A DNA stretch of 64,000 nucleotides, from NCBI GenBank assembly GCA_949318235.1, contig OX439131.1, forward strand, positions 42,984,693 through 43,048,692, written 5' to 3'. This DNA is from Ecdyonurus torrentis (taxonomy: Eukaryota; Arthropoda; Insecta; Ephemeroptera; Heptageniidae). Position numbers and translations under genes: made by a program. How positions within the stretch are numbered: position 1 is the stretch's first letter; every line of letters begins with the position of its first letter. The notes beneath the pieces are model-generated. The model was given only the letters and a program-made list of their open reading frames with translations, was not told where the DNA came from and made no database searches. Shown piece by piece: positions 49,595 through 64,000 of this stretch.

Positions 49595-50689
49595 GAAGTA
49601 AGGAGCATCGATGGAAATTATATGAAAATTAATTGAGACGCTGAGAATAAGACCGAAAATGCATTGGGGTGATTACAAAAAAAAGTATTACTGTTCTTTT
49701 AACCGTCCATACCTACTTAATTAAAAGTACTTTTTTAAGCAATAACGTAATAAAAATTATATAACATTTCTTTCACTATATTTCTTTACGCTTACATAAA
49801 TTGTTTTTTAAATGTGAAAACTGTCTCTATAAAATGAAGAATGTTGAATATAAACCTACAATATTGTTTACTTCAAATGAAAGAAAAAAAACTGATGATG
49901 ATGACTTAAAGTTTATTTCAATACTTTTAAACTTCGCTTGAATGATTTGCCATAAAAATGAAAAAGTTTAACACTAACAGAAATAAAACGTAAAAGAAAA
50001 TGCAAAGTTTTAGTTTTATAAGTTTATAACATTTGGTGCTGTCAAATTACTGAATGTAAACACAAGTTTTTCCTCATCGGTTATTTGTTTAAAGTTACCA
50101 AGTTTCATTGAGTAGTGCTTCAGTTACCTTTCTCAAGAGGCGATGAATTTTATAAAGCTTCACAGCTACTTCAATATAAGCATTCACTTTTTTTCTTCTT
50201 TTTTTTTTTAATACATTTTATATATCAAAGTTTTGTGCTTACTTTTTGTCATTCTTTAATTTATTAACTTAAAATATAAAGCAATACAATTTTTGAAGAC
50301 ATCTTCAGATATTGTTTTAAAATAGACTTTAAAATTATTAACTTTATTGATTGCTAAAGAAGCGACTGTTTTGAGACCGACTTTAAGCGATTTCTATGAC
50401 ATCCGTGTTCTTTTTAACGTACTGCACATGCGTAGAACTTAGAAACGAAAATGAATGTAAGTGCAATTGCTTATAGTAGGCCTCAGAACAGTTGTACTTT
50501 ATAAGTTAGTTGCCAAATTAAAATTATTGAAACTTGAAGTTGTTAAATTGAATAAATATAAGTGATAAAATGAATTTAAGAGTGAATTTAGAATGAAATT
50601 CTGAAAAATTATGTCATATCAAAAAATTTAAAAAAATTTTTGACTAAGGTACAAATTTCAACTCTATCCTAACAACAATTCGATTCCAA
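49076..50689. other. AT-rich non-coding DNA
   Basis: A poly-T run at 49567-49594. No gene recognised. Confidence 0.5.
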
Positions 50690-50805
50690 AGTTCAGCGTT
50701 TCATCAGGTGAGATGCGCCTAACATCGGACTCAATATGTCATGAGAAAAGAACCCACAACACTCATTACGGTCAAAACGTTAGAGTCCAAAACACTGCAA
50801 AATTT
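50690..50805. repeat. Element M2, truncated copy 2
   Basis: GCGCCTAACATCGGACTCAA, GAAAAGAACCCACAACACTC and GTTAGAGTCCAAAACACTGC match the right half of 40598-40779 and about 25 bp beyond it. Confidence 0.65.

Positions 50806-53956
<3,151 letters not shown>

Positions 53957-54008
<52 letters not shown>
53957..54008. repeat. (GA)n microsatellite
   Basis: About 25 GA units. Confidence 0.95.
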
Positions 54009-54013
<5 letters not shown>

Positions 54014-54419
54014 GCTTCTTTTTCTCTCTTATCAGTTATCAATATAAAACACACTTTTTTATATATTTTTTTCCAGCATATAGATAGGTAATTATTAAAA
54101 TAATATAGAGGGACTTGCAATCTATACAAAAAGATTGAGTGATGAATAAGAAACTACATAGTTATAAATGTTATAAATAATACATGCATGATGTTTTTAT
54201 TAAAATTGCTATTCTAAATATAACATTCAGATAAACAATGTGGAAATGATATAAAAGGTAAAAAGTTTTAATACCCTCACTGAAGTTTATTATTATATAC
54301 AAAATACATTTTATATTTTAATATTACTATACGCGAGCAGGCTTATAAATCTAATATAAAAAGGGCAAGTTTATTTAGTGTCAAAAACATAATATAACAT
54401 CCATCAAGTATTAAGTACT

Positions 54420-54420
54420 C

Positions 54421-54511
<91 letters not shown>

Positions 54512-54522
54512 TCTCTCTCTCT
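54420..54522. repeat. (TC)n microsatellite
   Basis: About 50 TC units with one CCC interruption near the right end. Confidence 0.97.
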
Positions 54523-54875
54523 TTTAAATGAAATTTTTAAAGTATATAGTCATTAAATTGCGAGCGATGTTATATTGAATTTACGTTTTCATCAAATAGA
54601 CTATAGATGTAATTTTAAAAGTTATTACCCATATTGTCAGAAACTACAATGTTATCTAAAATTAATTAATACTTCAAGTTAAAAATATATAATTTAAAAC
54701 AAAAATGCTAATTAAATGAAAAAATGTGATAAACTATATCGTACTTTTTTTTAGGAATAAACAAATGGCAATGCGTTCTCCTATATCTTAAATTATTCGC
54801 TTAAAGGGATTCTCATAAAATTAAATAAAAATCGTCACATTCATGAGATGGGACCATCATTCATACACATAATAT

Positions 54876-54997
54876 ATCGTCGGGTTAGAGCACAAATCGT
54901 GTATCTACAAAAGCAGCTAAGTCAAAACTCTTTTTGTATAATGTTTTGAACCTTGTTGCTTTTGCAGATACACGGTTTGTGCTCTAACCTGACGATT
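54876..54997. mobile_element. Inverted-repeat element M4
   Basis: ATCGTCGGGTTAGAGCACAA ... TGTATCTACAAAAGCA is mirrored by TGCTTTTGCAGATACACGGT ... GCTCTAACCTGACGAT. Near-direct TCATACACATA(A)T repeats lie outside at 54861-54873 and 55001-55013. Confidence 0.75.
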
Positions 54998-55254
54998 TCG
55001 TCATACACATATTACACGGAATAAAAATTACTACTAATGGCAGGTACATGAACCTGTATTTTGCAATAGGTACACTTGAATTTGGAACATGTCGTTATAA
55101 AACTACACTGCCACTTAATCTAAGTGAGTCACACCTTTATTGTTGCACAGTGCATGCACCTGCATTATTATGTATTATTGTAGTATGATAATACCTGCAG
55201 TGTTCTAGGTTATATGTCTACCTATTACATTTTTAGTATTAATTTTTTGCGTGT

Positions 55255-55445
55255 ATGTCTTTATCCTCACAAACTGGGGCTAGAAAACTGTAAAGTAGGC
55301 AACTTTACAAAATCGTGAAGTCAAGAAATCCAGTTCAACAATAGAAATTGCAGCGCGGGTTGCCTACTTTACAAGTTTTCTCCCCAAAGTGTTAAGGAAC
55401 ATAATATAATATGTACTGTATAAGTATAATAGTCCCATCTCATGA
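55255..55445 (+). repeat. Inverted-repeat element M3, copy 2
   Basis: AAAACTGTAAAGTAGGCAAC (about 55286) is mirrored by GTTGCCTACTTTACAAGTTT (about 55358-55377). Outer CTCACAAACTGGGG pairs loosely with CCCCAAAGTGTTAAGG. Same family as 45405-45565. Confidence 0.7.
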
Positions 55446-55779
55446 TTTATCATAGCGATTTTTTTCTTCTCTTAATTCAAATTTCACTTCTGATAAATAG
55501 CTTAAATAAACAAAAACGGTCATTGATATTATACGTATTAATTTATTTATTTCAATTAAACACGTGAAAAAATGTAAACATTCCCTGGATTTAAAATCAT
55601 TATTAAAACAACTAATTAAAATAAAGATATTGACGTTTAAAAAATCATTACTCTACTTTAAAAAAGTAACTATGAGCTCTTGTACTGTGTCTTTATAGTA
55701 TATAAATTTTAACCACATAAAAAATATATATATGAGTCTATTTTACGAGATGAATCCTCTCTGTAAGTTTAATTTTAGT

Positions 55780-56105
55780 AGTATTGCTGCATTCAGTCAG
55801 TCAGTCAGTATGCAAGAAAAGGCTTGAATGTGGCAGGCAAGCAGGCAGGCAGGCAAGAAAGCAGCAAGCTTGGTGTACCCATGGGAATATCGCCTACTTG
55901 ACGTTCACAAGAAACAACCCAGCGTGTCTCCAAGGATCAACTCTCCTTACTTGAAGACGGCGTTGTGGTTTCGTCTTTACCTCCACTAGATTTCTCTTTT
56001 CTCCCTGTTTCTCTAATTTTATCACGCATTCTCTCTCACTTATATACACAAGCTTTTTCACTATACTGCTGTCGTTTATATTAGAGTTGCTGCTGCTGCT
56101 GCTTT
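55780..56105. promoter_or_regulatory. Moderate-GC block with reiterated TCAG; possible untranslated exon or promoter
   Basis: CATTCAGTCAGTCAGTCAGT (55792-55809) and (GGCA)n-like GCAGGCAAGCAGGCAGGCAG precede about 150 bp of higher-complexity sequence (GACGGCGTTGTGG). The minus strand shows GGAGGTAAAG and TCAAGTAAGG donor-like sites. TCAGT is the arthropod initiator motif, but tandem reiteration makes a simple repeat equally likely. Confidence 0.25.
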
Positions 56106-56147
56106 TTTTCCTCTAATTTTGTTGTTGTTTTTTATTCTTATCGTGTC

Positions 56148-56148
<1 letters not shown>

Positions 56149-56218
<70 letters not shown>
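56149..56218. repeat. (CT)n microsatellite
   Basis: About 34 CT units. The minus-strand frame reading out of it (56113-56340) has no recognisable domain. Confidence 0.97.
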
Positions 56219-56224
<6 letters not shown>

Positions 56225-56700
56225 TTTTGCAATTTATTCTCTAATTTTCCTATTTTATTTTCCACAAAAGAAAAATCATCAATTGTGAATGCACTTAACA
56301 TGACAGAACAAACATCAAGTTCTTCCTCATTATAATTCATACTTAACGTAAAATTAAGTTAAGAAAATGCTTTCCCCGATATGCAAGAGAAGTCAACTTC
56401 AACTTGTTTGCTTTTACGTGAGGCTTTTAAGAAAAGTGTGCACCATAAAAATTAAATTAAATATACTCTGTTTCATGTAAAAAAAGAAGAAAAAGAAGAA
56501 TTTTAAAAAAAATGAGATAGGATTAAAGAAAAAAAAATCGTACTTGAAGCAAGAAGCAGTATAATTTTCTACACTATTTTCTTTAAGGTTACAAAAAATT
56601 AAATAATAATAATAAATAAATCTGATGAACTATGACATAACAATGTCTAAACAATGTCTAACATACTTGTCCCAAAACGAGCAATCCATTTTAAAAACTA
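56219..56700. other. AT-rich non-coding DNA
   Basis: No gene recognised. Confidence 0.45.
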
Positions 56701-57398
56701 TTAAAGGCGTAGAACACCTTGAACTAAAAATTTGCCTAATATCCTAACATACCTAAATATCGCCGTTAATTTGTGCCGGAGACATTTATTTCTAATTTAT
56801 TTTCCATTCACAAAATTGCAGCTGCGGGTTTATGACGTCATAGCTCACCTGTTTCGTGATATAAGATATAAGAGTAGAATATAGATTAGAGTAGATATAA
56901 GATTACAGAGTAGAACAAGTCGAATAACACAAAATACATCAACACAAAATAACATGTAGAATCACTATATGGTTGTTACACAAGATATTAAAAAAAAAAA
57001 AAAAAAAAAAAAAAGGAAAGGAAAAAAAGGGAAAAAAAGGAAAAACTTAGGCTAGTTGTACATTACATGCAAGAAAATCAGCGACACTATAAAACATATT
57101 GTCAAGCAGATATCTCTGGACCATTCTTTTAAAAGAAACATAAGAATCACAATCTTTTATATTATTAGGGAGTGCATTATACAAAAAAGGAATACAATAT
57201 TCAGGACCCTTTTGGCTAAGAGACATCCTCTTTTTTTCAACGTGCGCGTGGATCAGTGAGGTGTGACGTCACAAACCCGCAGCTGACATTTTGTGAATGG
57301 AAAATAAGTTAGAAATCATTGACTCCGGCCAAATTAACGTTGATATGTAGGTATGTTAGCATTTTAGGCAAGCTTTTTGTTCAAGGTGTTCTACGCCT
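56701..57398. mobile_element. TTAA foldback family T2 (TTAAAGGCGTAGAACACC), full copy
   Basis: The left end TTAAAGGCGTAGAACACCTT and right end AAGGTGTTCTACGCCT delimit arms of about 150 bp. Both arms carry AAATTAACG-type, TTTTCCATTCACAAAAT, CAGCTGCGGGTTT and CRE octamers (56833-56840, 57264-57271). The 420-bp centre includes a poly-A (56990-57014). The right TTAA is lost. Confidence 0.88.
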
Positions 57399-57744
57399 CG
57401 TTTTTTTTTTTCTTTTTCTCGTTTTAAACTTGAATAGGGAGTTTCGACTAACACAGTTCTTACATACAGTACCTATACTATCTAGCACACAAAATAAAAA
57501 ATATGGATATTAAAAATCTAAATAATATTTTATGCTTAATACATATATGAATAAAATGAAATAACAAATTAAAATTTACAAGTTAATTACATTGTAGATC
57601 TCTTGCAATAAAACGTACTGAGAATTTAAGTTTTATTTAAAAATGTTTAAATTAAATAACAGTCATTTCGAAGAAAAATAATTTAACTGAAATATCGCAA
57701 ACTTTTCGTTTAGCAGTAGTTACAGAAATATATAGTATTTATAT

Positions 57745-57747
<3 letters not shown>
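57399..57747. other. AT-rich non-coding DNA
   Basis: No gene recognised. Confidence 0.5.

Positions 57748-57831
<84 letters not shown>
57748..57831. repeat. (TA)n microsatellite
   Basis: About 41 TA units, abutting the left end of the next foldback. Confidence 0.97.
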
Positions 57832-57832
<1 letters not shown>

Positions 57833-57835
<3 letters not shown>

Positions 57836-59044
57836 GGTGTTTTTTTAAAAGCGCGCATTTTAAAACACAAAATAAAATATGAAGAAATAAAATAAAATAA
57901 AGTTTTTATATATCATTTTGTAGCCAAGGGTTAGACATTTTTAAAACTGTTTTTAGAAATAAAATTGAGTGACCGGTTTTCTTGCACCGAGCGTCAACGT
58001 AAAAATGTGCACTTTTTTTTTCCAGACGTCTTTTTTTCTGCAAAAATGACCAGAAATTTGCTTTTTTAACTATCCTTTATTGACAATTAATGGAGTCTGT
58101 TGGCATAAATAAGATACCTATAGCACTCTAAACATGTTCTGTGATAAAAATGAAAGGATATAGCCACATTGGTATCAGTGCTAAATTGATAACTTTTGCG
58201 TTAAACATTGCTAAATTTGATTTAAAAAAATTCTCCTAAACCAAAGTTGTTGTTGTTGTTTTTTTTTTTTTTTTTTTTCTTTTACCAATTTTGTATGAAT
58301 TTTAAATTTCATAACATTGTTTGTAACTTTAATTTTCTGTCAATTCTTACAAACTGTTTGGGTTGATAATTAAAACCTTAGGTATTTCATTTTAAAGAAT
58401 GGAAATTTTTAATTTGCATAATCTTTCTTTAAAAGTTGGCCCATATGCAAATCCACACATTTCATTTGGTTTTTGCTGAATTCATAAATCCTTTGCATCT
58501 TGGATTTATTGAAGCCTTCTTATTGATTTTTTTTAAATAATTATACCAAACATTACTTAGATATTCGAAAGAAAACTGTGAGTGCAAAGCCATTATAGAG
58601 AAATTAAAATTTTCGTTAAATCATTAAGAAAAATTTTCGAATTAGAGAAAATGTTGGAAGATTTAGCAATGTTTAACGCAAATGTTTTCACCTTAACCCT
58701 GATACCAATGTGGCCATATCCTTTCATTTTCATCACAGAACATGTTAAGAGTGCTATAGGTATCTTATTTATGCCAACAGACTCCATTAATTGTCAATAA
58801 AGGATAGTTAAAAAAGCAAATTTCTGATCATTTTTACAGAAAAAATGACGTATGGAAGAAAAAATTGCACATTTTTACGTTGACGCTCGGTGAAAGAAAA
58901 CCGGTCACTCAATTTTATTTCTAAGAACAGTTTTAAAAATGTCTAACCCTTGGCTACAAAATGGTATATAAAAAGTTAATTTTATTTTAATTCTTCATAT
59001 TTTATTTTGCGTTTTAAAATGCGCGCTTTTAAAAAAACACCCTG
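57833..59044. mobile_element. 1.2-kb foldback element (CAGGGTGTTTTTTTAAAAGC ends)
   Basis: The left end CAGGGTGTTTTTTTAAAAGC is mirrored by GCTTTTAAAAAAACACCCTG, with TA outside on both sides (57831-57832, 59045-59046). Arms are roughly 400-430 bp and visibly diverged (for example CACTCTAAACATGTTCTG versus CACTCTTAACATGTTCTG). The centre holds a poly-T run. A pair of overlapping 64-72-codon frames on opposite strands in the right arm are chance. Ends and TA target fit a Tc1/mariner-type non-autonomous element. Confidence 0.9.
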
Positions 59045-59620
59045 TATATATACATATTATAGTATGTAGAGTACATAATATATTAAATATATTTTATAAT
59101 AAAATGTCATACGCATGAGGAAAAGTATGTCATATAGTAAAATAAAACCACAACACGTTTTACCTGTCAGAAATGAGCTTAATTCTTGTGGTGCAGGCAT
59201 AAGTAGAGAAGAGAGTGCTGCTGCTGTTGCTGCTACTGCTGCTGCTGCTTTTATCACACAAAAGTGTAAGAGGATGTTACATCATATAACGAGAAGAGTA
59301 TAATATAAGGTGTAGAGAAAATGTATCCCATTGATGGTGATGGTCGTACCATTAGTCTTTCTTACACACTAAAAACATATAGTTTAGTATGAGAGAGAGA
59401 GAGAGAGAGAGGAAACTTGTTTCACAAATCATCACATACGAAATGTCCATTATATGAGTTAATGAGAAACTTAATGTTAGACAAGTGTACGTGAATAGCT
59501 CTACATTTTATTCCACGCTTTCTCTTTTAACGTTACTCTATACTTGAAAATTGTGTCGTGCTTTTTTGTTTTTTCATGTACCAACACAAGTACGTTTATG
59601 TGTATACATACATATACATA

Positions 59621-59657
<37 letters not shown>

Positions 59658-59804
59658 CTGTACATAGAGGACAATTGTAAAACAAAAGTACCTTATTATA
59701 ATTTTAAGTATTTTCTCTTTCATTATTATAAATGTAAATTTTACATCTTAAAACATAAATTTTTATTTTTAGTAACTAAAATATAAAAACAAAAGTCTTT
59801 TAAA
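59045..59804. other. Non-coding DNA with short repeats
   Basis: GCT/CTG triplet run (59217-59248), GA run (59390-59411) and TA run (59621-59651). No gene recognised. Confidence 0.5.
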
Positions 59805-60107
59805 TAGGGTGGTTTCATTCATGTTAAAGTCGACGTCATAAGTGAGCGCTAAATAACATGGACCAGTATGGGAAAATGACTCATTTTGCCAGTTTAAAAA
59901 TATTTCGCAATATTTTTCAGAGCATTGATGCTGTTAAAAGGTTGAATTACTTTTTCAAGTATGCAAGAAAAAAAAAAACTAATTTTTCAAAGAAAATAGC
60001 CAAATATTACGTTTGAGCTATGATGAGATGAGTAATGTTATTCATTGCTCAAGAAGATCATCGATAAGCATCCAGAATGACGTCATGCGCACACACCCTA
60101 TATACTA
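59805..60107. mobile_element. Candidate short-TIR element (ATAGGGTG ends)
   Basis: ATAGGGTGGT ... GTCGACGTCATAAG at the left and GAATGACGTCATGCGCACAC, CACCCTAT at the right form short imperfect inverted ends of about 300 bp separation. Only one copy seen, so the boundary is tentative. Confidence 0.4.
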
Positions 60108-60401
60108 GTTTTTGAAATTCAGAGAGTTTCTTTCTTTACATTAGTTGGTACATTTTATATTTAAAAAACAAACATTTGTTTTTACCCTTTTTTGGAAATA
60201 TTTGGATCTAACCCTTGAGTAAAAGTAACGCAATTAATGTCAATAACAGATTATTCAGTATTCACCATTTAAAGATAATAGCAGTTATATCAATATGAAA
60301 CCCTTACACTTTGTGCTGTAACTTTCTTCGTATATCTCTTAACATATATATAATGAAAAACTTACAAGCTTTTAATTTGTTTTCTTTGTATTTAAGGCAG
60401 T

Positions 60402-60737
60402 AGGGTACCGACCTTATATCTCAAAAACTAGAACTGTTTTGGGTCTAAATTTGGTGTCATTGTGTAGCTAAGAGTCACATCTAGCCGTGATAAAAATTTC
60501 ATGATGTTTGACCGTCCCAAAAAAAAAGAAAAAAAATATTGCAATTAACATTAGGCCTTATGGGCTTAAAATTTCAAAAAATCATATAAAATTAGTTTGC
60601 ACAGTGACCCCCCAAAATTTTTATATATTTGAAATTCTCTTACAAGTTAGGCTGAAGTATCATTGAGCAAAATTTCAGATTTTTGTGACGAGAAAAGTTT
60701 GAGTCTAATGGACGACGTCGGTCCCCTACTCCCTTAA
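60402..60737 (-). mobile_element. TTAAGG-family MITE, family T3, full copy
   Basis: Bounded by TTAA; ends TTAAGGCAGTAGGGTACCGA and GTCGGTCCCCTACTCCCTTAA-like form an inverted repeat of about 20 bp. Interior in reverse complement matches 32282-32634. Confidence 0.85.
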
Positions 60738-60767
60738 TCTTTCGTGTCTTTTATTATTTCAAAGTTA

Positions 60768-60800
<33 letters not shown>

Positions 60801-61205
60801 GAAAATCTACAATAACAATGTTTAATAAATTTGAGTATAATGCTCTCACATCATTGAGATTTATTGAATGCATCAGGGTCAGAAGGAAGTAAAGATTTAA
60901 TAAAGCTTTGTCAAACACATGAAAACACGATGAAATATTTATGTTATTACACATTTAAGATAATATGCAAATGTAAAAATTAAAATATTAGAGATAAATT
61001 TTACTCAAATTTGAAACTATTTTAAAATATTAAATAAATGTTATTCTGAACCAAAAACCTTGTCTTGAATTTACTCGATTTCGTTTGAAAATTATAGTGT
61101 TTATTTTGCTGGAAGGAAATAACGTGAAAAAAAATATTGGGAAAATATAGTTCCTCTTTTGAGTATTTCCGTTCGAAGTCGATCACTCTCTTCATTAATA
61201 TAAGA
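60738..61205 (+). repeat. Diverged repeat R2, copy 2
   Basis: GAAGTAAAG, ACACATGAAAACACGATGAA, TTTAAGATAATATGCAAATG and TTCGAAGTCGATCACTCTCT follow the order of 32735-33060. A poly-T run lies at 60771-60800. Confidence 0.5.
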
Positions 61206-61519
61206 TGATATGATGGTGATGTGATGAGATATTACGATATATTTTCAAATTTTACTGAAACAATATCAAGTTTTTATTTTATTTTTTTTATGTTGTATCA
61301 AAAGAACATAATGGTCTTTCGTTGGATAAACAAGGTTTACTATTTCTCAAAGTTAAATATTATAATACAATTATGTGCTCTAATCTTGATCATGAAGTAA
61401 TAACTAATAATAACTTAAAGATAAAAAATTAGAGATTTGACAAAAATTATTATTACTTTCCATACTGATACACAAAGATAAAAGCTCTCCAAATACATAA
61501 CAAAATCATTAAATTTGAC

Positions 61520-61675
61520 GTACGAAATTTTTAGCTGTTACTACTCGTATTAATTTTTTTCTCCCTTATCTGATTGTCACAAGTCCTAAAATTTCATTAT
61601 ATTAACTATTATTACCATTGTATTTTAAGTCAAGCTTTATTTTATAGACACAAGCTATTTAATTTTAATTCTTAA
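61520..61675 (+). mobile_element. TTAAGG-family MITE fragment (right part)
   Basis: CTCCCTTATCTGATTGTCAC, ACACAAGCTATTTAATTTTA and terminal CTTAA parallel 32490-32634. The left half is missing. Confidence 0.5.
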
Positions 61676-62120
61676 CAGACATTTTAAATACTGCCAAATT
61701 TGTGTCCGTATTAGCCATAAAAAAACTACAAATAAAATTTTAAAAATCTTTGTAGAGATACAAAAAAAAATCTATAAAAAAATCTTATAAAAAAAGCTTA
61801 AAATATTTTTCTTTACAAAACATAAAAATTTATGCCTCAATAATAAAAAAAAAATACATCATGACAGAAGAAAAATATAATGTTTTTTTGTTACATCTGT
61901 AATTTGTTGCATCCTTACAATTTTTTTTCTTGCTTTATATTTTATGATATAAAAAATGGGGGTAAAATGATGTTAAAAAGAATCTTGCTGAAACTGCATC
62001 TATCAGTGCAGAAAGTGGCTATTATAATTTTTATTATATCTCTTTCGTATTATTCCCTTGGTATCTATAAGATGAGAAAAGAGAAGGGTCATTGTGATGA
62101 CGTTGAGAGTGAGAGAGTGA

Positions 62121-62161
<41 letters not shown>

Positions 62162-62404
62162 GGGATTTGAGAATTTCAAAGCTATTGTCCTCTCTCTATC
62201 TCTCTTGTTTGTGTGTTCGGTGCATTGATGGGAAAAAGAGCAGACGTGTCCATGCCTGAAAAATAAGTGAATATTTTATTTAAAAAAAAAATTAAAAGTT
62301 GAACGTTTTACTATGCAATGTCAATTGACTAACAGACTTCTATGATGATAGTATAGTATGTAATTAAAAATTAGATCCAAGTTAAAATATATTTTTATGT
62401 TATG
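61676..62404. other. AT-rich non-coding DNA
   Basis: Contains a GA run (62103-62159). The 82-codon frame at 61880-62128 runs into that repeat and has no recognisable domain. Confidence 0.45.
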
Positions 62405-62552
62405 TACAATCATTCCAATAAAAAATGTAATTTTATTGGCTTATGGCCATTCAATGCAATCAGATGGAGATTTCATTTGACGCAAAACTCTATCTAAATA
62501 CATGTTATTCCCATATGCCAATAGAATTTCATTTTTTATTGGAATGACTGTA
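62405..62552. mobile_element. 148-bp TA-flanked MITE with 36-bp TIRs
   Basis: TACAATCATTCCAATAAAAA ... ATTGGC is mirrored by GCCAATAGAATTTC ... TTTTATTGGAATGACTGTA. TA lies at both edges. The loop is unique sequence. Confidence 0.85.
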
Positions 62553-62889
62553 CCATAGATTATTGTAGTATACTTCTATATATACCAACTTAATGGAATT
62601 TAACTTATTACAGAAATATGTGTAGATTTATATTTTAATAAAAACGTGTATTTGTTTTTTTAGTTTTAGTAGATAAAAAATATATATATTATATTAAAAT
62701 ATTTGTTTACGTTTTCAATTAAGCTAAGCTTTAGGATTGAAAAGAATTTAATTAAAAAATATTATTGCTTGTGGAAAGTATAATAGTCAATGGGATTTCT
62801 GTGGTGAAAAAACTTGCTTTGTCAGCGTGCTAGCTTGTAATGTACAGTTCATTCGTATTTTAATCAGGAGAAAAATAAATTGTAAAATG

Positions 62890-62943
<54 letters not shown>

Positions 62944-63916
62944 GATTTAAAATATCGATAAAGATTTTCTTTATCATTTCAATAATTTATACACATACAT
63001 ATTCTTTTAAATCTTAACTTATATATTATAAGCTTATTACATGTTTCTAAAGATAATTTTGTCGAAAAACTAATTTTCAAGAGCCTTTATCGGTGTAAAA
63101 AAAAAAATCCTTTACTTAAACAAGTAAAAGTATAAACTCGTCATTTAAAATTTTTAAGCCTAAATGCAACAGTTTGCTTAAAACAAAAAGTTCCAAGAAA
63201 TTTAGGAGTCCCTTGCATTTTGCAGCGCTGCCAGTGATTGGCGAGTGGTTTATATTATATATATATACCCCAACAGAATGAATCATAAAATTTGTTAGGA
63301 AAATTCATCTAATTAGAGGAAAAATTATCTAATTAGGCTCAAGTTATCTATTTTAGCATGAAATTATCCCATATATGACAATTTAAAAAACATTGCATTT
63401 TTAAACTATTTACAATATTATATATTTTTATAATAAAAAATTGCAGTCAACAGAAAAAAAAAAAATTAACACAACGTATAAAATATCAAAATAATATAAA
63501 AACTAGAGTAAAATAAAATTGTAGGAAATTACAAAATTAACATAATATGAGTTTTTTTTAATAGAAATAATATGTTGCATATAATTATAATAAAGGACAG
63601 TCAGCATAAATCACGTTATGTGTGCAGTATATTTTCAACTACATGCATTTTTCAATTTAATTAATTCTTGTTGAGTACTATGACGTTTTATATAATTAGT
63701 TTTATTTCAAATTATATTTCTTTACAGATGTAATAGAAATGGGTCATGTGATAGTGAATAAAAAATAACTCAACATTACTGTTGGGAGTGAATTGAGCAA
63801 GTGCTTTTATTATTGTTTAGCGTACTTCAAGCTTCTTTTTTTTTCTAGCTACCTGCAGCACTGCTACAAGAAAATATTACATTAGTATAAAGTGAACTAG
63901 AGAGAGATAGATAGAT

Positions 63917-63970
<54 letters not shown>

Positions 63971-64000
63971 TACTTTACGATACCACAAGTATTTTTTTTC
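62553..64000. other. AT-rich non-coding DNA with microsatellites
   Basis: (TA)n at 62891-62941 and (GA)n with GATA interruptions at 63901-63967. No gene recognised. Confidence 0.5.

Noticed and set aside
58582..58800. 72-codon frame and its opposite-strand partner
   Set aside because: Both fall in an arm of the 57.8-kb foldback; the opposing frames arise from the same AT-rich stretch and carry no motif.

Overview
This is a eukaryotic nuclear window, strongly AT-rich and intron/intergenic in character, almost certainly from an arthropod. The main evidence is one recognisable host exon on the minus strand near the left edge. It is the signal-peptide/N-terminal exon of a nicotinic acetylcholine receptor alpha subunit, closest in remembered sequence to the insect alpha1 type. 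It ends in a canonical GTAAGT splice donor, and its next exon is not visible, so the rest of the gene lies to the left of the window. Species cannot be fixed from the sequence.

Layout: 1-2.9 kb holds the nAChR exon, its GC-richer leader and a 34-bp perfect hairpin. From 2.9 to 10 kb there are AT-rich non-coding DNA, two copies of a TTAA-ended MITE, and an uninterrupted 989-codon LINE ORF (endonuclease plus reverse transcriptase) with a 3' stem-loop and an (AAAT)n tail. From 10 to 27 kb there are many small inverted-repeat elements, including a hAT-like one with a perfect 8-bp target duplication and a TA-element nested inside a TTAA-type foldback, plus a LINE C-terminal relic at 24.5 kb. At 27.7-28.1 kb a CpG-containing GC-rich island stands out and may be a promoter or untranslated exon. 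From 29.8 to 40 kb come very large simple-sequence arrays (CAGAGA hexamers, a pentamer array with successive variant blocks, GA, TA, GT) and a 2.4-kb foldback with ~900-bp nearly identical arms. From 40 to 64 kb there are further MITE families, two tRNA-like SINE candidates and a 1.2-kb foldback inside a TA microsatellite.

How it fits together: apart from the receptor exon, nothing here looks like a functioning host gene. The window reads as the 5' flank, or a long 5' intron, of the receptor gene, filled by mobile elements and microsatellites. Two observations cut across the elements. Several families end in TTAA (piggyBac-like target choice) and others in TA (Tc1/mariner-like). The palindromic 8-mer TGACGTCA (CRE/ATF consensus) occurs 12 times, nearly always inside these inverted-repeat elements. 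Most short open frames in the window are microsatellite translations or chance frames and are not annotated as genes.
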